A stretch of 44,594 bases of DNA. Source: an uncultured Bacteroidota bacterium (GTDB taxonomy: Bacteria > Bacteroidota > Bacteroidia > Flavobacteriales > Flavobacteriaceae). Below, piece by piece: positions 1 to 10,237 of this stretch. Within the stretch, counting starts at the first letter, position 1. The number at the start of each line of letters is the position of its first letter. The DNA is taken from NCBI GenBank assembly GCA_902517245.1, contig CABYBK010000006.1:1-44594 (forward strand), written 5' to 3'. The notes under the pieces were generated by a model, which ran no database searches, was not told the DNA's origin, and saw only the letters and a program-made list of their open reading frames with translations. The position numbers were made by a program, and so were the translations under genes.

Positions 1-585
1 GTTGTCAGGGGAGTTAATCGAGCTCTAATTGTTGTTGATCTACCTTTTGGCACTTATCAATCAGATTCCAAAGAGGCACTTCGTTCTGCAATTCGAATAA
101 TGAAAGAATCTGGAGCTCATGCAGTAAAAATGGAGGGAGGCGAGCAGGCTAGAGAATCTATTGAGCGAATTATTCAAGCTGGAATTCCAGTAATGGGTCA
201 TCTTGGTTTAACTCCTCAATCAATCTATAAGTTTGGTTCCTACACAGTTCGTGCGAAAAAAGCCCAAGAGGCTGAGCAACTGATCATGGATACTCAAATG
301 CTTCAAGATATCGGTTGTTTTGGTGTTGTTTTAGAAAAAATTCCTGCAACATTAGCTAAACATGCCTCTAAGTCGGTTAATATTCCAATCATAGGAATAG
401 GTGCTGGTTCTGATGTTGATGGTCAAGTTCTTGTACTTCATGACATGTTGGGTATGAATAAAGAATTTAGCCCACGTTTTCTTAGACGTTATGCAGAATT
501 AGATAAAATAATTCATGGGGCTGTAAATCAATATATTGTTGATGTCAAATCAAAAAATTTCCCCAACGATAAAGAACAATATTAA
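1..585 (+). CDS. panB: 3-methyl-2-oxobutanoate hydroxymethyltransferase, 5'-truncated by window edge
   Basis: Frame 1 is open from base 1 ([20 protein letters not shown]...), with PanB motifs [21 protein letters not shown] and [18 protein letters not shown]. Confidence 0.95.
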   Translation, partial: VVRGVNRALIVVDLPFGTYQSDSKEALRSAIRIMKESGAHAVKMEGGEQARESIERIIQAGIPVMGHLGLTPQSIYKFGSYTVRAKKAQEAEQLIMDTQMLQDIGCFGVVLEKIPATLAKHASKSVNIPIIGIGAGSDVDGQVLVLHDMLGMNKEFSPRFLRRYAELDKIIHGAVNQYIVDVKSKNFPNDKEQY

Positions 586-588
586 AAT

Positions 589-1272
589 TTGAAATTAGAA
601 AAACGTATTCTTTTTGAGGATAACCATATAATAGTTATTAATAAAAAAGTTGGAGAATTAATTCAAGGAGACAAAACAGGAGATTCAACATTATCAGATT
701 TTGTTAAAGAATACATTAAAAAAAAGTATAATAAACCAAATTCTGTTTACTTAGGGATAGTACATAGATTGGATCGTCCTACAAGTGGAGCTGTTATATT
801 CGCCAAAACCTCAAAAGCTTTAAGTAGATTAAATGATCAATTCAAATCTAGAATTCCAAAAAAAAATTATTGGGCTTTAGTAGATAATAAATTTCCTTAT
901 AATCATGGAACTCTTAATCATTGGATCACACGGAATAAAATAAAAAACAAATCAAAAGCTCATAAAAATGAAGTCCCAAATAGTAAAATAGCTAAATTAT
1001 CTTTTAAACGCATCAAAGTATTAAATCATTATTGTGTCTTGGAAATAGCTTTAGAAACTGGGCGACATCACCAAATTAGAGCACAATTGAGCGAAATAGG
1101 ATTTCCTATCAAAGGGGATCTGAAATATGGTTCCGATAGGAGTAATAATGATGGGGGCATATGCTTGCATGCAAGAAGTTTATCTATAAAGCACCCCGTT
1201 TCAAAAGAAACTTTATGTTTCACAGCAGACCCTAAGGAAGCGGGGATATGGAAGAGCGTTCTTTTCGATTAA
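589..1272 (+). CDS. RluA-family pseudouridine synthase (TTG start)
   Basis: YLGIVHRLDRPTSGAVIFAKT catalytic motif and GRHHQIRAQLSEIGFPIKGDLKYG; follows panB immediately. Confidence 0.9.
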   Translation: MKLEKRILFEDNHIIVINKKVGELIQGDKTGDSTLSDFVKEYIKKKYNKPNSVYLGIVHRLDRPTSGAVIFAKTSKALSRLNDQFKSRIPKKNYWALVDNKFPYNHGTLNHWITRNKIKNKSKAHKNEVPNSKIAKLSFKRIKVLNHYCVLEIALETGRHHQIRAQLSEIGFPIKGDLKYGSDRSNNDGGICLHARSLSIKHPVSKETLCFTADPKEAGIWKSVLFD

Positions 1273-2806
1273 TAGACAATGCTTTTTCCTTTATTACCTC
1301 TGCAATAGGTTTATTTTTAATTTTACTTTCCAACCAGGATAATATATCTAAGTATAAAAAAGAACGTCTTTCGTATGGATCGTTTTCATACTGCTTTAGC
1401 TCTTGATATAATGTCTCAAAAGCAGTTTTTAATTCGTGAGGATAAATATCACCGAGTCCTTTAACAAATCGAATCATAGCCATCTGAACTTCATGTAGAT
1501 CGTTCATTTTTATCAAAAACTTGTATGTCTCCCGAAGATGATTTTCTAAATGATAATCAAATCCTGCTTCGTAGTGAGCGAAAATATTAAGTACTCTTGA
1601 AAAACAAAGGAGATCTTCACGCATTTTTAAACTTTTATTACTAATTATTTTATCCAAAAAGACAATGCAATTTTCATAATCCTCTGATCCAAAATAAACA
1701 CAAGCAATTTTATAATAAAACATCATGATATGATGAGGATCAATTTGATTGGTGTTGTCATTGATTCCTTTTTTGATTTCTGGAATTAAAATTTGTGCTT
1801 CTTCAAAACTCCCCTCTAAAAAATGCATGTTTAATTTATTACTAAAATAGAATTGGAAAATTAGAGCTCGTAGATTATCGTTTTTTGGAAAACTGTCCTG
1901 ATTTGTCCAATGCTCCATTTGCTTTAGTATATTTTTAAATTTTGATGGGTACTTTATTAAAACTAAACTTTCCATCAAATAATTGATCCCCTTCAAATAA
2001 AAAACAGGATGGATATTTATCATAGATGGAGATTCTTCAAACATTTCTACCCACTTTGACGCATAACGATAAGTAGATAAAAAATCTTGAGTTAAAAAAC
2101 TATACCAAACATGTACCTTGAAATACCAAAGTTTTTCTCTAAAACCAAGCTTTATAATATCAATTTTAGGTAAGTTTTCGTAAAAAAACTGAGTAATTTC
2201 TCTAAATTCTTGATCACTTTTTGCATAGCCAGCTTTTATTAAACGTTCGTATAATTGGAGGGAAAGATTTGATAGTTGGGTGGCAAGATTATTTTGAGAT
2301 CTTAATGATTCCGATTCTTTAATCAATGTTTCAGTCCTATTACTCAAACTTCTTGTTATGTATTGTGATTCTATAACTTTTTCTAGTTCAACAATTTCGT
2401 AAGAAATATATTTTTCCTCATTTTTAGTGGCAAATAATTTAGCTTTTTCAAGAACCTTCAAGCTCTGTTTATATAATCCTTTTTGATAAAGAATAGTCGC
2501 AAAATCTAGTTGCTCACGAATTTGAATCCGAATATTTTTGTGCATTGGATTCATTCGTAAACTTATTAGAATTTGTTTATACAAGTGGGCTTTAAGATTT
2601 GATAATTGTTGCTTAGATACAATCCCTCTACTTAAAATTAACTTTTCATCATATCTATTAATTTTGTCTAATAGCTGAAAAAGATTTAGGAATTTCGAAT
2701 CTTCATTTGAATCCATTCTACCTACATATAAAGTAAATTGTCTTTTTTCTGATTTAGTAAGTGATTTTACTAGAACAAATAAATTATCTTTAGGCTCATT
2801 TGTCAT
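1232..2806 (-). CDS. Hypothetical helical/TPR-like protein (Bacteroidetes type)
   Basis: Long 524-aa ORF, alpha-helical repeat-like composition; 3' end overlaps the RluA gene by 41 bp. Confidence 0.75.
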   Translation of the reverse strand: MTNEPKDNLFVLVKSLTKSEKRQFTLYVGRMDSNEDSKFLNLFQLLDKINRYDEKLILSRGIVSKQQLSNLKAHLYKQILISLRMNPMHKNIRIQIREQLDFATILYQKGLYKQSLKVLEKAKLFATKNEEKYISYEIVELEKVIESQYITRSLSNRTETLIKESESLRSQNNLATQLSNLSLQLYERLIKAGYAKSDQEFREITQFFYENLPKIDIIKLGFREKLWYFKVHVWYSFLTQDFLSTYRYASKWVEMFEESPSMINIHPVFYLKGINYLMESLVLIKYPSKFKNILKQMEHWTNQDSFPKNDNLRALIFQFYFSNKLNMHFLEGSFEEAQILIPEIKKGINDNTNQIDPHHIMMFYYKIACVYFGSEDYENCIVFLDKIISNKSLKMREDLLCFSRVLNIFAHYEAGFDYHLENHLRETYKFLIKMNDLHEVQMAMIRFVKGLGDIYPHELKTAFETLYQELKQYENDPYERRSFLYLDILSWLESKIKNKPIAEVIKEKALSINRKERSSISPLP

Positions 2807-2949
2807 TGTAATATATTTTAATTTAATATACTAATAATTAGCGAGTTAGGTAGTAGTTAATCTCTTCGAATATTGTAATACAAAAATAGCTATTTTATAT
2901 TAATTAATGGTATCATCTATTTTAGTGTAATTAAATATGATTTAATTTA

Positions 2950-4098
2950 ATGGACTACGTTGAAATTTTCGATACAACACTTCGAGATGGTGAACAGGTG
3001 CCTGGATGTAAATTAGATTCTGTAACTAAATTAATAATTGCAGAAAGACTAGATCAACTTGGTGTCGATGTATTAGAGGCAGGATTTCCTATCTCTAGCC
3101 CAGGAGATTTCAAAGCAGTGGAAGACATTTCTAAGTTAGTAAAAAATGCTCGCGTATGTGGATTGACTAGAGCTGTTAAAAAAGATATTGAAACTGCGGC
3201 TGAAGCATTAAAATCTGCTAAACGTTCTCGAATACACACTGGCATAGGAACCTCTGAAAATCATATACGCTATAAATTTAAATCATCTAAAGATGAAATT
3301 TTGGAACGAGCAGTTGCTGCAGTCAAATATGCAAAAAGTTTTGTTGAAGATGTAGAGTTCTATGCAGAAGATGCTGGTAGAACAGATAATGAGTTCCTAG
3401 CCAAAGTTTGTGAAGCTGTAATAAAAGTTGGAGCTACAGTTTTAAATATACCTGACACAACTGGGCATTGCCTTCCAGAAGAGTATGGTGCTAAAATGAA
3501 ATATCTCAAAGAAAATGTTAGTGGCATCCACAAGGCCAGACTCTCATGTCATTGCCATAACGACTTAGGACTTGCTACCGCAAACTCTATCGCAGGAGTC
3601 CAGCACGGTGCTAGACAGATTGAATGTACTATTAATGGCATAGGGGAACGGGCAGGTAATACATCACTTGAAGAGGTAGTAATGATTCTTCGTCAACACC
3701 CTAACTTAAAATTAGATACTCGAATAAATTCAAAAAAACTATATGGAATTAGTAAATTGGTATCTGAAAGTATGGCAATGCCAGTTCAACCTAATAAAGC
3801 AATTGTTGGTGCCAACGCATTTGCTCATTCCTCAGGAATTCATCAAGATGGTGTTATAAAAAAACGGGAAACTTATGAAATTATAGATCCGAGAGATGTT
3901 GGTGTAGATAAATCATCAATTATCCTTACAGCCAGAAGCGGAAGAGCTGCACTGGCTTATCGAGCCAAGAATATTGGCTATGAATTAGATAAATTACAAT
4001 TAGATAAAGTTTACGAGCAATTCTTAATTATGGCAGATCAAAAAAAAGAAATTCGAGATAAAGATTTACCAAAAATTATCAAAGCCAGTAATATTTAA
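2950..4098 (+). CDS. leuA: 2-isopropylmalate synthase-type enzyme, short form without C-terminal regulatory domain
   Basis: [58 protein letters not shown]; located in leu operon. Confidence 0.9.
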   Translation: MDYVEIFDTTLRDGEQVPGCKLDSVTKLIIAERLDQLGVDVLEAGFPISSPGDFKAVEDISKLVKNARVCGLTRAVKKDIETAAEALKSAKRSRIHTGIGTSENHIRYKFKSSKDEILERAVAAVKYAKSFVEDVEFYAEDAGRTDNEFLAKVCEAVIKVGATVLNIPDTTGHCLPEEYGAKMKYLKENVSGIHKARLSCHCHNDLGLATANSIAGVQHGARQIECTINGIGERAGNTSLEEVVMILRQHPNLKLDTRINSKKLYGISKLVSESMAMPVQPNKAIVGANAFAHSSGIHQDGVIKKRETYEIIDPRDVGVDKSSIILTARSGRAALAYRAKNIGYELDKLQLDKVYEQFLIMADQKKEIRDKDLPKIIKASNI

Positions 4099-4114
4099 TT
4101 TAAATTCAATTTAA

Positions 4115-5509
4115 ATGAAAAAAACTCTATTTGATAAGGTGTGGGACTCTCACGTTGTTAAAAGTATAAAAGATGGACCCGATGTATTATTCATTGATCG
4201 CCATATGATTCATGAAGTTACAAGTCCAGTTGCCTTTCTAGGGTTAAAAAAAAGAGGCCTTCCGGTGCTTTATCCTGAGCGAACATTTGCAACCGCAGAT
4301 CATAATACTCCAACAATTAATCAACATCTTCCTGTCTCTGATCCTCTTTCTAGAAATCAACTAAAAGCACTGGAAGAAAATGCGAAAAATCACGGAATTT
4401 CTTATTGGGGATTAGGTCACAAAAAAAATGGAATAGTTCATGTTGTTGGACCTGAGTATGGCATAACACAACCAGGAGCTACAATTGTTTGCGGAGACTC
4501 ACACACATCTACACACGGTGCGTTTGGGGCTATTGCTTTTGGAATAGGAACTTCTGAAGTTGAAATGGTCTTATCTACACAATGTATCATGCAACCTAAA
4601 CCAAAAAAAATGCTTATTACTATTGATGGGAGTCTCAATGAAGGTGTCACACCAAAAGACGTTGCGCTATTTATAATTTCTAAACTAACAACCTCTGGTG
4701 CTACAGGATATTTTGTTGAGTATGCTGGAGAAGTTTTTAGAGATTTATCTATGGAAGGAAGGATGACAGTCTGCAATTTAAGTATTGAAATGGGTGCTCG
4801 AGGCGGGATGGTGGCTCCCGACCAAAAAACATATGAATACATAAAAGAACGTGAATTTACTCCCAAAGGAAAAGAATGGGACAAAGCTATGATTTACTGG
4901 AAGACTCTTTATACTGACGAAGGGTCAATATTTGATAAAGAGTTAACTTTTGATGGATCTGAAATTGATCCAATGATTACTTTTGGAACTAATCCTGGGA
5001 TGGGAATGAGTATCACTAAAGCTATACCGAGTGCAAAAGATATTGAGGGTGGGGCTTCTACTTATGCAAAATCACTGGCTTATATGGGATTTTCAGAAGG
5101 TGAAAGTATGATTGGAAAATCTATTGATTATGTTTTTATAGGTAGTTGTACAAATGGCCGTATTGAAGATTTTAGAGCTTTTGCAAGCGTCATTAAAGGA
5201 TATAAACGGGCATCTAATGTAACAGCATGGTTGGTTCCAGGTTCCCATAAAGTCCTTCAAGCAATAAAGGACGAAGGTTTGCTTGAAATACTTGAAAATG
5301 CAGAGTTTAAACTTCGCGAACCTGGATGTTCTGCTTGTTTAGCAATGAATGAAGATAAAATTCCTGCAGGAAAATATGCTGTAAGTACATCAAACAGAAA
5401 TTTTGAAGGACGTCAAGGACCTGGTGCAAGAACTTTATTGGCAAGTCCACTCGTCGCAGCAGCAGCGGCAATCACTGGAAAAATTACTGACCCTAGAACT
5501 TTAATATAA
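4115..5509 (+). CDS. leuC: 3-isopropylmalate dehydratase large subunit
   Basis: [60 protein letters not shown]. Confidence 0.97.
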   Translation: MKKTLFDKVWDSHVVKSIKDGPDVLFIDRHMIHEVTSPVAFLGLKKRGLPVLYPERTFATADHNTPTINQHLPVSDPLSRNQLKALEENAKNHGISYWGLGHKKNGIVHVVGPEYGITQPGATIVCGDSHTSTHGAFGAIAFGIGTSEVEMVLSTQCIMQPKPKKMLITIDGSLNEGVTPKDVALFIISKLTTSGATGYFVEYAGEVFRDLSMEGRMTVCNLSIEMGARGGMVAPDQKTYEYIKEREFTPKGKEWDKAMIYWKTLYTDEGSIFDKELTFDGSEIDPMITFGTNPGMGMSITKAIPSAKDIEGGASTYAKSLAYMGFSEGESMIGKSIDYVFIGSCTNGRIEDFRAFASVIKGYKRASNVTAWLVPGSHKVLQAIKDEGLLEILENAEFKLREPGCSACLAMNEDKIPAGKYAVSTSNRNFEGRQGPGARTLLASPLVAAAAAITGKITDPRTLI

Positions 5510-5513
5510 TTAT

Positions 5514-6110
5514 ATGGCATACGATTCATTCAAAAAATTAAAAAGCACCGTTGTTCCTTTGCCTATTGAAAATGTTGACACAGACCAAATCATTCCAGCC
5601 CGTTTTCTTAAGGCAACTGAACGAAAAGGTTTTGGAGATAATTTATTTCGTGACTGGCGTTACAACCAAGATAATACACTAAAATTAGATTTTGTACTAA
5701 ATAATCCAATCTATTCTGGAAAAATCTTAGTTGGTGAACATAATTTTGGTTCAGGGTCATCAAGAGAACATGCAGCTTGGGCAGTTTATGACTACGGATT
5801 TAGATGTGTAGTCTCAAGTTTTTTTGCTGATATTTTCAAGAATAACTGCCTAAATGTTGGTGTTTTACCTGTTCAAGTTTCATCTGATTTTTTAAAAATA
5901 ATTTTTCAATCAGTTGATCAAGATCCAAAAACAGATTTAACAGTAGATCTTCCTTCTCAGAAAATAATGATTAATTCTACAGGAGAATCAGAAATTTTTA
6001 ATATAAATTCTTACAAAAAGGAAAATATGCTCAATGGTTATGATGACATTGATTATTTGAACAATATTAAAGCCGAAATTTCAAATTTTGCTTCAAATAC
6101 ACCTCTTTAA
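5514..6110 (+). CDS. leuD: 3-isopropylmalate dehydratase small subunit
   Basis: [29 protein letters not shown]-type motif ([22 protein letters not shown]). Confidence 0.97.
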   Translation: MAYDSFKKLKSTVVPLPIENVDTDQIIPARFLKATERKGFGDNLFRDWRYNQDNTLKLDFVLNNPIYSGKILVGEHNFGSGSSREHAAWAVYDYGFRCVVSSFFADIFKNNCLNVGVLPVQVSSDFLKIIFQSVDQDPKTDLTVDLPSQKIMINSTGESEIFNINSYKKENMLNGYDDIDYLNNIKAEISNFASNTPL

Positions 6111-6130
6111 TGATAACAAATTAGTTTACT

Positions 6131-7648
6131 ATGAGTAAGACAATTGAAATTATGGATACTACGCTCCGTGACGGAGAACAAACCTCAGGGGTATCTTTTT
6201 CAGTTTCTGAAAAACTAACACTGGCTAAACTTCTACTTAAAGAATTAAATATTGACAGAATAGAAATTGCTTCGGCAAGAGTATCTGATGGAGAATTTAG
6301 AGCAGTGAAAGAAATAACTTCTTGGGGGATACAAAATAAGTGTATCGATAGAATTGAAGTTCTAACATTTGTTGATAATGGTACTTCTATAAAATGGATG
6401 AAAGAAGCTGGGGCAAAAGTCCAAAATTTACTCACAAAAGGCTCCCTAAATCATTTAAATTTTCAACTAAAGCAAAAACCTGAAGAACACTTCAATAATA
6501 TTAAGAACAGTATCGAATGTGCCCTAAACGAAGGATTTAAGACAAATGTTTATTTGGAAGATTGGAGCAATGGAATGGTAAATTCTCAAGATTATGTTTT
6601 TCGTTATCTTGACTTTATTTCAAAACAGCCTGTTAATAGAATTTTATTGCCAGATACCCTAGGAATACTTACCCCTAATAAAACCTCTGAATACATTAAT
6701 ACAATTATAAATAGGTATCCAAATTTACATTTTGATTTTCATGGTCACAATGATTATGATTTAAGCGTAGCTAACTGCATGGAAGCTGTTAAAGCGGGTG
6801 TAAAAGGACTACATCTTACTGTGAATGGAATGGGTGAAAGAGCAGGAAATGCACCATTAGCTAGTGTTGTCGCTGTATTAAATGATTTTTTACCTGAAAC
6901 TAAAATTAATATTAAGGAAGATTCTCTTCACAAAGTAAGTCAAATTGTTGCTACTTTTACTGGTTTCAGAATCCCAGCTAACAAACCAATTGTTGGAGAA
7001 AATGTTTTTACTCAAACAGCTGGCATACACGCCGATGGTGATCATAAGAATAACTTATATTTTAATGATTTGCTGCCTGAACGCTTTGGAAGAAAACGCA
7101 AATATGCCCTTGGGAAGACTTCAGGTAAAGCAAATATTCAGAAGAACCTTCAAGAACTTGGTCTTACTTTAAACAATGAAGATCTAAAAAAGGTTACAAA
7201 ACGAATTATAGCATTAGGTGATAGAAAAGAAAGAGTAACGATTGAGGATCTTCCATTTATAATCTCAGATATTTTGGGAAATGATATCCCTAATAAGATT
7301 AAAGTTCAATCCTATGTTTTAACTCATTCTAAGGGTTTAAAACCAACTACTAGTGTATGTATTCAGATTGACAATAAAACCTTCGAAGAAAATGCTTCTG
7401 GAGATGGACAATATGACGCGTTTTGGAATGCATTGCACAAAGTTTTTAAGGATCAAAAAATTGATTTGCCAAAATTAATTGATTATGCAGTAAGAATACC
7501 TCCAGGAAGTAACTCAGATGCACTATGCGAAACAACTATAATTTGGAGAACAAATAAGCAAGATTTTGCAACTCGTGGTTTAGATTCAGACCAAACAGTG
7601 TCAGCTATTAAAGCCACAGAGAAAATGTTAAATATAATTCATCAATAA
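6131..7648 (+). CDS. Second isopropylmalate/citramalate synthase-family enzyme with C-terminal LeuA regulatory (dimer) domain
   Basis: [49 protein letters not shown], then a C-terminal extension ASGDGQYDAFWNAL...YAVRIPPGSNSDALCETTIIW typical of the LeuA dimer domain. Confidence 0.88.
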   Translation: MSKTIEIMDTTLRDGEQTSGVSFSVSEKLTLAKLLLKELNIDRIEIASARVSDGEFRAVKEITSWGIQNKCIDRIEVLTFVDNGTSIKWMKEAGAKVQNLLTKGSLNHLNFQLKQKPEEHFNNIKNSIECALNEGFKTNVYLEDWSNGMVNSQDYVFRYLDFISKQPVNRILLPDTLGILTPNKTSEYINTIINRYPNLHFDFHGHNDYDLSVANCMEAVKAGVKGLHLTVNGMGERAGNAPLASVVAVLNDFLPETKINIKEDSLHKVSQIVATFTGFRIPANKPIVGENVFTQTAGIHADGDHKNNLYFNDLLPERFGRKRKYALGKTSGKANIQKNLQELGLTLNNEDLKKVTKRIIALGDRKERVTIEDLPFIISDILGNDIPNKIKVQSYVLTHSKGLKPTTSVCIQIDNKTFEENASGDGQYDAFWNALHKVFKDQKIDLPKLIDYAVRIPPGSNSDALCETTIIWRTNKQDFATRGLDSDQTVSAIKATEKMLNIIHQ

Positions 7649-7657
7649 AATAATAAT

Positions 7658-8725
7658 ATGCATTTAAAAATTGCTCTTTTGGCCGGAGACGGTATTGGTC
7701 CTGAAGTTATAAATGAAGCAGTAAAAGTTTCAAACGTGATTGCTGAAAAGTACAACCATACTATGGAATGGACACCTGCATTGACTGGAGCTGCAGCTAT
7801 TGAAGCTGTGGGAGATCCGTATCCAGACAAAACACACGAAATTTGTTTAGCCTCTGATGCAGTCCTTTTTGGAGCTATTGGACATCCAAGATTTGATAAT
7901 GATCCTTCAGCAAAAATTAGACCTGAACAAGGGCTTCTTAAAATGCGGAAAAAATTGAGACTATTCGCTAATGTTCGACCAACTTTTACCTTCACTTCTC
8001 TGCTAGATAAATCTCCCCTAAAACAAGAACGTATTGAGGGTACTGACTTAGTTTTTCTCCGTGAATTGACAGGTGGAATTTATTTTGGAGAACGAGGCAG
8101 GAAAGATAATGGCAATACTGCATTTGATACCTGTACATACACAAGAAAAGAAATTGAACGTTTGGCTATTAAAGGTTTCGAACTTGCAATGACGAGATCT
8201 AAAAAACTCTGTTGTGTTGATAAAGCAAATGTTTTAGAAAGTTCTCGACTATGGAGAGAAACTGTTCAAGCTTTAGAAAATAACTATCCTGAAGTTAGAG
8301 TATCTTATGAATTTGTTGATGCTGTTGCAATGCGATTGGTACAGTGGCCAAATAGCTACGATGTATTAATTACAGAGAATCTTTTTGGTGATATACTAAC
8401 TGACGAAGCTTCTGTGATTTCAGGCTCAATGGGTTTAATGCCTTCAGCTTCTTTGGGAACAGAAAATGCTCTCTATGAGCCAATTCACGGATCTTTTCCA
8501 GAGGCTGCAGGATTAGGAATCGCGAATCCGTTAGCTACTATATTATCAGCTGCGATGATGCTTGAAATGAGCTTTGGATTAAAGGAAGAAGGAGCCTCTA
8601 TTCGTAAAGCGGTAGATAAATCACTTTCTGAAGGAATAGTAACCAAAGATCTGACTCAAAATAACGGAAGGTCATACTCCACTTCAGAAGTAGGCGACTA
8701 TTTAATTAAGGCAATAAAAAATTAG
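7658..8725 (+). CDS. leuB: 3-isopropylmalate dehydrogenase
   Basis: IALLAGDGIGPEV, ENLFGDILTDEASVISGSMGLMPSASLG, YEPIHGSFPEAAG. Confidence 0.97.
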   Translation: MHLKIALLAGDGIGPEVINEAVKVSNVIAEKYNHTMEWTPALTGAAAIEAVGDPYPDKTHEICLASDAVLFGAIGHPRFDNDPSAKIRPEQGLLKMRKKLRLFANVRPTFTFTSLLDKSPLKQERIEGTDLVFLRELTGGIYFGERGRKDNGNTAFDTCTYTRKEIERLAIKGFELAMTRSKKLCCVDKANVLESSRLWRETVQALENNYPEVRVSYEFVDAVAMRLVQWPNSYDVLITENLFGDILTDEASVISGSMGLMPSASLGTENALYEPIHGSFPEAAGLGIANPLATILSAAMMLEMSFGLKEEGASIRKAVDKSLSEGIVTKDLTQNNGRSYSTSEVGDYLIKAIKN

Positions 8726-8780
8726 GAAATAAAACTTTTAGATTTTACTACCGTGTTAAAATAAATATGTTAATTGAAAT

Positions 8781-9434
8781 ATGAAAACTTTAATTATACT
8801 ACTTTTCGTGACTATTTTACAGACCTGTATTTCTAATACAACTCCTTTAAATTCATCTGAAGTAGTCTGGTTTCCTGAGTTTAATGTACAAAAAGGGATG
8901 AAAAAAGCTTATTTCGCATCAGGTTGTTTTTGGTGTGTTGAGGCCATATATGAAAGTGTAAAAGGAGTTCAAGAGGTATATTCAGGTTATGCTGGAGGAA
9001 TAACAAAAAATCCCAATTATAATCAAATTGGAACTGGTAGAACTGGACACGCAGAAGCTGTTGAAGTTATATATGATCCAAAGAAAGTAACTTTTGAAAC
9101 TTTGGTGCAGGTTTTTTTTGGATCTCATGATCCTACAACCGCCAATAGGCAGGGTCCAGACTATGGGTCTCAATACAGGTCAATAGCATTTTACTCTTCA
9201 GATGAGGAAAGAGAAATAATTCAAAATTATATTCAAATTCTTGAAAAAGGAAATTTTTTTTCTAAGGAGATTGTTACGGAAATCAAATTGTTAGACAAAT
9301 TTTATTATGCGGAAGAATACCATCAGGATTATGAGAAAAATAATCCCAATAATCCCTATGTAAGGCAAGTTTCTATACCAAGGCTTCAAAAATTTAAAAA
9401 ACAATATCCTGAGCTTTTGAAAAAAGATAAATAA
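8781..9434 (+). CDS. msrA: Peptide-methionine (S)-S-oxide reductase, with N-terminal signal/lipoprotein-like segment
   Basis: ASGCFWCVEAIYESVKGVQEVYSGYAGG, GHAEAVEVIYDP, QGPDYGSQYRS. Confidence 0.95.
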   Translation: MKTLIILLFVTILQTCISNTTPLNSSEVVWFPEFNVQKGMKKAYFASGCFWCVEAIYESVKGVQEVYSGYAGGITKNPNYNQIGTGRTGHAEAVEVIYDPKKVTFETLVQVFFGSHDPTTANRQGPDYGSQYRSIAFYSSDEEREIIQNYIQILEKGNFFSKEIVTEIKLLDKFYYAEEYHQDYEKNNPNNPYVRQVSIPRLQKFKKQYPELLKKDK

Positions 9435-9441
9435 AAACTCA

Positions 9442-10008
9442 TTAAACTATTTTACTATGGTATAGATTCACCCATATTTTATAAAAAATATAACCATTTA
9501 TAAGTCCTACAATAGCTCCGCAAAAAATATCTAAAGGAAAATGAACTCCTATATAGACTCTGCTATATGCAATTAAAGACGCTATGAAAAGTAAAAAGTA
9601 AAGTATATTCTTAACATAAACTTTTATTATATATCCAAAAAAAATAGCTAGAGCAAAAGAATTTGATGCATGCCCTGAAAAGAAACTAAACTTTCCACCA
9701 CAAGTTAATTTTACCAAACGAACTAGTGATTTAATATCGTTGTCATGACAAGGTCTCAAGCGTCCAACTTGAACTTTAAAAAGGTTTGTTAACTGATCGG
9801 TAAAAAGGATTAAAAAACTTGCAAAAAGAAATATATATACTGCTGTTCTCCAAGAGTTTTTGTACCATATAAATATTAAAAGTGTTAAATACACTATTAG
9901 GTTAGATAAACGATGGGTCATCATCATCCAAAACCAATCAAAAGTTTGATTTCCCAAGCTATTGAGCCATAAAAATAATTCCCTGTCCCAAGCCAAAAGA
10001 TTTTCCAT
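9442..10008 (-). CDS. PAP2-family phosphatase (membrane)
   Basis: KVQVGRLRPCHD, FFSGHASNSFALA, YSRVYIGVHFPLDIFCGAIVG = PAP2 motifs. Confidence 0.92.
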   Translation of the reverse strand: MENLLAWDRELFLWLNSLGNQTFDWFWMMMTHRLSNLIVYLTLLIFIWYKNSWRTAVYIFLFASFLILFTDQLTNLFKVQVGRLRPCHDNDIKSLVRLVKLTCGGKFSFFSGHASNSFALAIFFGYIIKVYVKNILYFLLFIASLIAYSRVYIGVHFPLDIFCGAIVGLINGYIFYKIWVNLYHSKIV

Positions 10009-10011
10009 TTC

Positions 10012-10236
10012 TTACTCTAAAGATTTCATCTCAGAGTCAAAAAAGGCGAGTGCCGATTCTATTAATGACTTTGATTCAGATGCCAAGCTGCTCTCTTCTT
10101 CTTTATCAAATTCCTCTAACCAATGAACTTCATCATTAAAAATATTTAGAACGAATCTAGGATACTCTGTATGTACAACAAATAAATCATCCTTTCGGGA
10201 TGAATTATCAGCAATTAAAAATTTAGGTAAATCCAT
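10012..10236 (-). CDS. Small conserved hypothetical protein (74 aa)
   Basis: ORF fitting tightly between PAP2 and MATE genes on same strand; acidic C-terminus. Confidence 0.7.
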   Translation of the reverse strand: MDLPKFLIADNSSRKDDLFVVHTEYPRFVLNIFNDEVHWLEEFDKEEESSLASESKSLIESALAFFDSEMKSLE

Positions 10237-10237
10237 T

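Noticed and set aside
2807-2949. Leucine attenuator or leader peptide before leuA
   Set aside because: No Leu-rich short ORF and no terminator/antiterminator stem visible.
3054-3245. Minus-strand ORF inside leuA
   Set aside because: Antisense to a confidently recognised gene; no family features.
4438-4884. 148-aa minus-strand ORF inside leuC
   Set aside because: Shadow ORF opposite strongly conserved leuC coding sequence.
6121-6435. Minus-strand ORF opposite the second LeuA-like gene
   Set aside because: Antisense shadow ORF with low-complexity Ser/Ile composition.
7642-7995. 117-aa minus-strand ORF opposite leuB start
   Set aside because: Shadow of conserved leuB; no supporting start context.
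8781-9434. MsrA-MsrB fusion
   Set aside because: Only the MsrA domain is present; no MsrB CxxC or catalytic motifs.
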